NCBI GenBank assembly: GCA_002369025.1
Contig: DFDV01000099.1
Location: forward strand, 1-8,935
Reading direction: 5' to 3'
DNA length: 8,935 nucleotides
Origin: Treponema sp. UBA3819
Lineage (GTDB): Bacteria > Spirochaetota > Spirochaetia > Treponematales > Treponemataceae
Position numbers and translations under genes: made by a program. Below the pieces are notes generated by a model, which worked only from the letters and a program-made list of their open reading frames with translations, had not been told where the DNA came from and searched no databases. Shown in pieces: positions 5,383-8,935 of this stretch (positions are counted from its first letter, which is position 1; each line of letters opens with the position of its first letter).

Positions 5383-5399
5383 ATAGGATGGCATAAGTG
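5383..5399 (+). promoter_or_regulatory. Two-codon ATG-GCA-TAA unit in front of a GTG start
   Basis: AGG at 5385-5387 is followed by ATG-GCA-TAA (5388-5396) and immediately by GTG-GCA-AAA (5397-5405), all in the same frame. The first unit encodes only Met-Ala. It may be a leader minigene feeding re-initiation at GTG, or an old start codon cut off by a stop mutation. Confidence 0.5.
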
Positions 5400-6524
5400 G
5401 CAAAATATCAATTCAAACGGATTATATCCGTCTTTTTGCTGATAACAGGAATGTCTCTCTCTTCGCATTTGTTTGCTCAGGACATGCGCAGTCTTGTGCA
5501 GATTTATGCTGATATTGATAAAGCTTTTGCATCCCGCTCAGGTGAAGCTGTTTCAGCAGTCTTAAAGACTAACTCAGATTCTCCTTCCTATGAACTGGTA
5601 GAAAATTATACCCTCAAAAAGACCCGCCAGCTGATTATCCGCAATGACTTGGAATTTGCAAAGGAAACTTCTCTGGCTCTCATTGATAACAATGTAGAAA
5701 ACTATGATGCCATTGATTTGTATTCCTACATCGACAAGGCTCTGGTGGGCGAGGAACAGAAAAAACAGGCTGCCGAAGAAAAGCGCCAGCGTGAACAGGC
5801 AAGACTTGCAGCTCTGAGTGAAAAGACTCGTCAGCAGATTCAGCAGCGTGGAAGTTATCAGACCATGAATACTACTTCCGGCAAGGCTGTGTATGTAAGC
5901 GAGCAGGAACAGTCATATTCTCCCCTTTTGTGGGCAGTTAAACTGGGCATTGCAAACGTGATGTATCAGATGGTAACAGAGCCGGATAATTACAATAGTT
6001 TGAAGTACGGACTTTCCGTAGGCCTTGATATGTTTTATCCTACGGAGAACTTTGTATTCGGTCTGGAAGGTCTGGTGAATGTTCACTTCCTGTCACTGAC
6101 TGGTGAACAGGAATTTATGATTTCCGGCAGTCTTATTCCAAAAATTGCATACAGCGGCATTAACAAGCATCTTTTTCTCCGCGCAGGATTTGCCGCTTAT
6201 CCTACTCTGTCAGATGATAAAGAAACCGTTCGTTCTATCAGTTCATTCTATACGCCGGCTATCGGTCTAGGCTTTGAAAATATAGATATTGGTGCGTCAA
6301 AGTTTGGCATCCATGGAGATTACTATCCGGGTCACTTTGCCCATGACGATTTAAAGGCGGCTGCAGAATTTGGTGCGAGCATTTTGCTCCCGCTGAATGT
6401 GCATGAAAGAACGAAAGTAGGCATTGAGCTTGGTGCAGGCGATGTGCTCTTTATAAAAGAAGAGGGAATTGAAAACAGAATAAAAGGTATTTTCGCAATT
6501 GGAGTCGGAAATGTTCAAAAGTAA
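5397..6524 (+). CDS. Exported coiled-coil and beta-rich envelope protein, function unknown
   Basis: 375 residues, not recognised as a named family. The GTG start at 5397 gives a good signal peptide: MAKYQFKR, a hydrophobic core and likely cleavage after Ala27 (SHLFA/QDM). Residues 30-115 are helical. Residues 118-150 are a charged, Glu/Lys/Gln/Arg-rich coiled coil, followed by a Ser/Thr/Gln-rich linker. Residues 176-375 are rich in alternating polar and hydrophobic strands with many Gly and aromatic residues (for example LKYGLSVGLDMFYPTENFVF, 202-221) and look like a small outer-membrane beta-barrel or a beta-sandwich. It lacks the usual terminal Phe of barrel proteins. It overlaps the next gene by 14 nt, so the two are translationally coupled and may act together, as an exported partner of the membrane HD-GYP protein. 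The location is a sound inference; the function is unknown. Confidence 0.82.
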   Translation: MAKYQFKRIISVFLLITGMSLSSHLFAQDMRSLVQIYADIDKAFASRSGEAVSAVLKTNSDSPSYELVENYTLKKTRQLIIRNDLEFAKETSLALIDNNVENYDAIDLYSYIDKALVGEEQKKQAAEEKRQREQARLAALSEKTRQQIQQRGSYQTMNTTSGKAVYVSEQEQSYSPLLWAVKLGIANVMYQMVTEPDNYNSLKYGLSVGLDMFYPTENFVFGLEGLVNVHFLSLTGEQEFMISGSLIPKIAYSGINKHLFLRAGFAAYPTLSDDKETVRSISSFYTPAIGLGFENIDIGASKFGIHGDYYPGHFAHDDLKAAAEFGASILLPLNVHERTKVGIELGAGDVLFIKEEGIENRIKGIFAIGVGNVQK

Positions 6525-7953
6525 AAAAGGATTTATTGTAACGATTTTGTGTCTGTTTGTAGCACTGTGTGCCTTCGCACAGGGTACAACCAAGGCAACG
6601 GAAACTTTGCTTCAGCGTGCAGATGACGCATATACTGCAACTGACTATCAGAAAGCATACGGCTATATTGCTGCGGCCCTTAAGATGAATGAGGGTGAGT
6701 ACAAGCAGTTTGGTGTTGCTCCGAATGTTGCTCTGCTTGCAAAACAGATTTTCCGCAAGCAGCTTCAGCAGGTATCAAAGACAAAGAATTATGCTGTTCT
6801 TGATGATGTAAGCGGACAGATTGAAAAATTCCCGGATATCGCAGACGAAGATTTGAATCAGCTGATCAGGCGCCTGCAGTCTCAGCGTACAACGGAACAG
6901 CGCGCAAAGGAAAATGAGTCTCTCGTCAAGACCATGGCTGAAAAGAATAACGAAAGCCTGAAAGGTTCTCTTGAAACTCTTGCTGCCCAGCAGGCTGAGC
7001 AGAATGAAAAAATGATGCAGCAGCAGCAGGAAAGTAACAAGGAATTCATCAAGAGTGTTTCTGATGAACTTGGTAAAAATAACGAAAATATCGTAAAGGC
7101 CGTGAGCAAGGGAAATCACACGGTATTTGTTGCCATTCTGATTGTTTGTGGCGTTCTGGTGGTTGTATTTATTATTGTTGTATTCAGCATCATCACTTCT
7201 TCCCGTGCAGCGGCACATCAGCGCGAACAGTTTGATGCAACGCTTAAACTGGTTGCAGGCATGCAGCAGCAGAACACTCAGCTTTTGCTGGGCGGCGTAA
7301 CGGATATCAACAACAATCTGGGTGGTCTCCGTTCTGCAGGTTCAAGCCGCTGGGGTATGGATGCACTTCCTGCTCCAGAGATGAACGAAGAAGAAAAACT
7401 TGAGCTTAAAGACTTGGCGATTAAGTGTGAGGAACTTGGTGCTCAAATTGACCAGATTTCAAAGCGTAAGAACAATTCAAAGAATGTCAGCGAACTGGTA
7501 TTCAAACTGGCAACTCATTTGGGCTTGAACCAGAATACTTCAATGATATATTTCTGTGCGGCAATGGTCTATGACATTGGCTTCCTTGATTTGCCGAATG
7601 AATTGCTGAATGCAGAAAGCCTGACTGAAGAACAGCGTCAGCAGTTGAGGGACCACCTGACTGGCTGTGACGACAGATTTGAATTTGTTCCGGAAAAATA
7701 TCGTCAGATCTTTATTGATGCGTCAAAGTATCATCACGAAAATATGGACGGAACAGGCTATCCTAAGGGGCTGGAAGGTGAGAAGATTCCGCAGATTGCC
7801 CGCCTGATTCATGTAGCGGAAAGTTTTACGGCACTTATCAGCCGCAGAAGTTACCGTGCAATTATGGATAAGGAATCTGCAATCGAAGACATGAAGTCAA
7901 AACCGGGTCTCTATGATCCTGATGTAGTTGCCTGTCTGGACGCTCTGGTCTAA
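6511..7953 (+). CDS. Transmembrane receptor with a degenerate HD-GYP domain
   Basis: 480 residues from the ATG at 6511, chosen over the in-frame TTG at 6499 because GGAG (6501-6504) lies 6 nt before the ATG. Order of parts: signal peptide 1-23 (CAFA/Q); a helical, TPR-like periplasmic part from about 26 to 105; a Gln/Glu-rich coiled coil (about 125-195); one membrane segment (about 203-228); and a cytoplasmic HD-GYP domain (about 321-480). HD-GYP enzymes degrade cyclic di-GMP. Here the GYP part is kept (HHENMDGTGYPKGL; His408, His409, Gly416-Pro418), and so is His382, but HDIGK has become YDIGF (Tyr354, Phe358), the upstream HS-x-RV His is Asn322, and the later VAD Asp is Glu437. Loss of several metal ligands suggests a non-catalytic domain that may bind a nucleotide or a partner. 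It is the second gene of an operon with the exported protein before it, and a terminator follows. Confidence 0.85.
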   Translation: MFKSKKGFIVTILCLFVALCAFAQGTTKATETLLQRADDAYTATDYQKAYGYIAAALKMNEGEYKQFGVAPNVALLAKQIFRKQLQQVSKTKNYAVLDDVSGQIEKFPDIADEDLNQLIRRLQSQRTTEQRAKENESLVKTMAEKNNESLKGSLETLAAQQAEQNEKMMQQQQESNKEFIKSVSDELGKNNENIVKAVSKGNHTVFVAILIVCGVLVVVFIIVVFSIITSSRAAAHQREQFDATLKLVAGMQQQNTQLLLGGVTDINNNLGGLRSAGSSRWGMDALPAPEMNEEEKLELKDLAIKCEELGAQIDQISKRKNNSKNVSELVFKLATHLGLNQNTSMIYFCAAMVYDIGFLDLPNELLNAESLTEEQRQQLRDHLTGCDDRFEFVPEKYRQIFIDASKYHHENMDGTGYPKGLEGEKIPQIARLIHVAESFTALISRRSYRAIMDKESAIEDMKSKPGLYDPDVVACLDALV

Positions 7954-7974
7954 GGAAGTTTACGAAATATCACG

Positions 7975-8009
7975 GCGGTGAGAAGCGTCTGGTTGCTCAC
8001 CGCTTTTTT
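7975..8009 (+). terminator. Intrinsic terminator between the HD-GYP gene and glmS
   Basis: GCGGTGAG (7975-7982) pairs with CTCACCGC (7996-8003), leaving a 13-nt loop; six T follow at 8004-8009. The T-run ends only 19 nt before the glmS start codon. Confidence 0.85.
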
Positions 8010-8028
8010 GTGGGAGTTTGGAGTATAT

Positions 8029-8935
8029 ATGTGTGGAATCGTTGGTTATGTAGGTTGTAAGCAGGCGACACCTGTTCTGATAAATGCACTGAGAAAACTG
8101 GAATATCGCGGTTATGATTCTGCGGGCGTGGCAGTTTTGTCAGAGTCTGGCGACGAAATCCTTATCCGCAAGTCAAAGGGTGCCTTAAAGTTTCTGGTAG
8201 AAAAAATTACCGGTCAGGTTGTTAAGGAATCAAAAAACAAAGATGCTGCGGCAGCTCAGGCAGAAAACGAAGAAGCGCTGAATGCGGCAGTTGAAAAAAC
8301 AGCTGATTTTGTAAAGGGACACATCGGTATTGGTCATACCCGTTGGGCAACGCATGGTGAGCCCAGTGAACTGAATTCCCATCCCCATACCAACGAAAGC
8401 GGCTCTGTTGCGGTTGTTCATAACGGTATCATTGAAAATTATGCTACTCTCAAGGCATGGCTTCAGAATCAGGGGGTTGTATTCCGCAGTCAGACTGATA
8501 CGGAAGTTGTTGCCCACCTTATCAATTATTATTACGAACAGACAGGCGAGATTTTTAAGGCAGTGCTGATGACCTTGCAGAAGCTGGAAGGTTCTTATGC
8601 GCTTGGTGTAGTGTGCAAGGATTTTCCTGACCGCATTATTGCTGCCCGCAAGGAAAGTCCACTCATTGTAGGTCTTGGTCAGGGTGAAAACTTTATCGCA
8701 AGTGATGTTCCTGCGATTCTGGAGCACACACGGGATGTATATTTCCTTGATCAGAAAGAAGTTGCAGTTCTTTACAGCGACCATGTGGATCTCTTTACTG
8801 CTGACGGTGAAAAAATCAAGCGCGCCCCCTATCATGTAGACTGGGACATTTCATCCGCAGAAAAAGACGGTTATGCTCACTTTATGCTCAAGGAAATCCA
8901 TGAGCAGCCTAAGGCACTTACTGATACCCTTCGTC
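8029..8935 (+). CDS. glmS: Glucosamine-6-phosphate synthase, 3' end missing
   Basis: The first 302 residues of an enzyme that normally has about 610. It makes glucosamine 6-phosphate from fructose 6-phosphate and glutamine, the first step to UDP-GlcNAc and cell wall. The visible part is the glutaminase domain: MCGIVGYVG with Cys2 as nucleophile after Met removal, LEYRGYDSAG (24-33), GHTRWATHGEPS (102-113), HNGIIENY (131-138) and QTDTEVV (155-161). The sugar isomerase domains lie beyond the window. GGAG (8020-8023) sits 5 nt before the ATG. Between KSKGALKFL and GHIGIGHTRW there are about 30 more residues than in the E. coli or Bacillus enzymes (residues about 60-95), rich in Ala, Glu and Lys, probably a surface helix. 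No promoter was found between the terminator and the start codon, and no glmS ribozyme was recognised in the short gap. Confidence 0.96.
   Translation, partial: MCGIVGYVGCKQATPVLINALRKLEYRGYDSAGVAVLSESGDEILIRKSKGALKFLVEKITGQVVKESKNKDAAAAQAENEEALNAAVEKTADFVKGHIGIGHTRWATHGEPSELNSHPHTNESGSVAVVHNGIIENYATLKAWLQNQGVVFRSQTDTEVVAHLINYYYEQTGEIFKAVLMTLQKLEGSYALGVVCKDFPDRIIAARKESPLIVGLGQGENFIASDVPAILEHTRDVYFLDQKEVAVLYSDHVDLFTADGEKIKRAPYHVDWDISSAEKDGYAHFMLKEIHEQPKALTDTLR

Noticed and set aside
6499..6510. TTG start four codons upstream for the HD-GYP gene
   Set aside because: GGAG overlaps that TTG and is correctly spaced for the ATG at 6511, which also gives a cleaner signal peptide.
7954..8028. glmS ribozyme
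   Set aside because: The gap holds only a terminator hairpin and a ribosome binding site; it is too short for the ribozyme fold and none of its features were seen.
8230..8835. 201-codon open frame on the minus strand
   Set aside because: It lies antisense to the clear GlmS glutaminase frame, has no ribosome binding site and shows no recognisable domain.

Overview
The window reads as chromosome of a host-associated, plant-fibre-using spirochaete, most likely a Treponema. This is an inference from gene content and protein style (pectin enzymes, an envelope-anchored HD-GYP protein, AQ-type signal peptidase sites), not from a marker gene. No rRNA, tRNA, CRISPR array or insertion sequence was seen.

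Layout. (1) 2-1267: 3' part of a GH28 exo-polygalacturonase-like gene whose start lies outside the window. (2) 1268-1383: three stem-loops. (3) 1384-1714: a decayed region in which a frameshifted fragment of a small conserved protein is joined to the C-terminal half of an XRE-type regulator. (4) 1770-2715, minus strand: a toxin-antitoxin pair, PIN-domain toxin first and ribbon-helix-helix (RHH) antitoxin second, with its own promoter and an operator-like inverted repeat. (5) 2811-3921: promoter with two palindromes, then kdgK (2-keto-3-deoxygluconate kinase). (6) 3922-4061: four stem-loops in a row, the last a bidirectional terminator. (7) 4062-5282, minus strand: a membrane-anchored solute-binding-protein-like gene. 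(8) 5283-5396: divergent promoters. (9) 5397-7953: a two-gene operon encoding a secreted coiled-coil/beta-rich protein and a transmembrane protein with a degenerate HD-GYP domain. (10) 7975-8009: terminator, then glmS from 8029, which runs off the right end.

How the parts fit. GH28 releases galacturonate from pectin, and KdgK phosphorylates the 2-keto-3-deoxygluconate made from it, so the left half looks like part of a pectin-use locus interrupted by a toxin-antitoxin module and gene debris. The right half looks like an envelope-sensing module (periplasmic binding-like protein, exported barrel-like protein, membrane receptor with an apparently inactivated c-di-GMP phosphodiesterase fold) beside the housekeeping gene glmS.

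The most unusual signals are four intergenic stem-loops with unrelated stems but the same hexaloop pattern NTCCRT, the HD-GYP domain that has lost several metal ligands, two minus-strand promoters placed so that their transcripts would be leaderless, the paired palindromes at the kdgK promoter, and a two-codon ATG-GCA-TAA unit directly in front of a GTG start.
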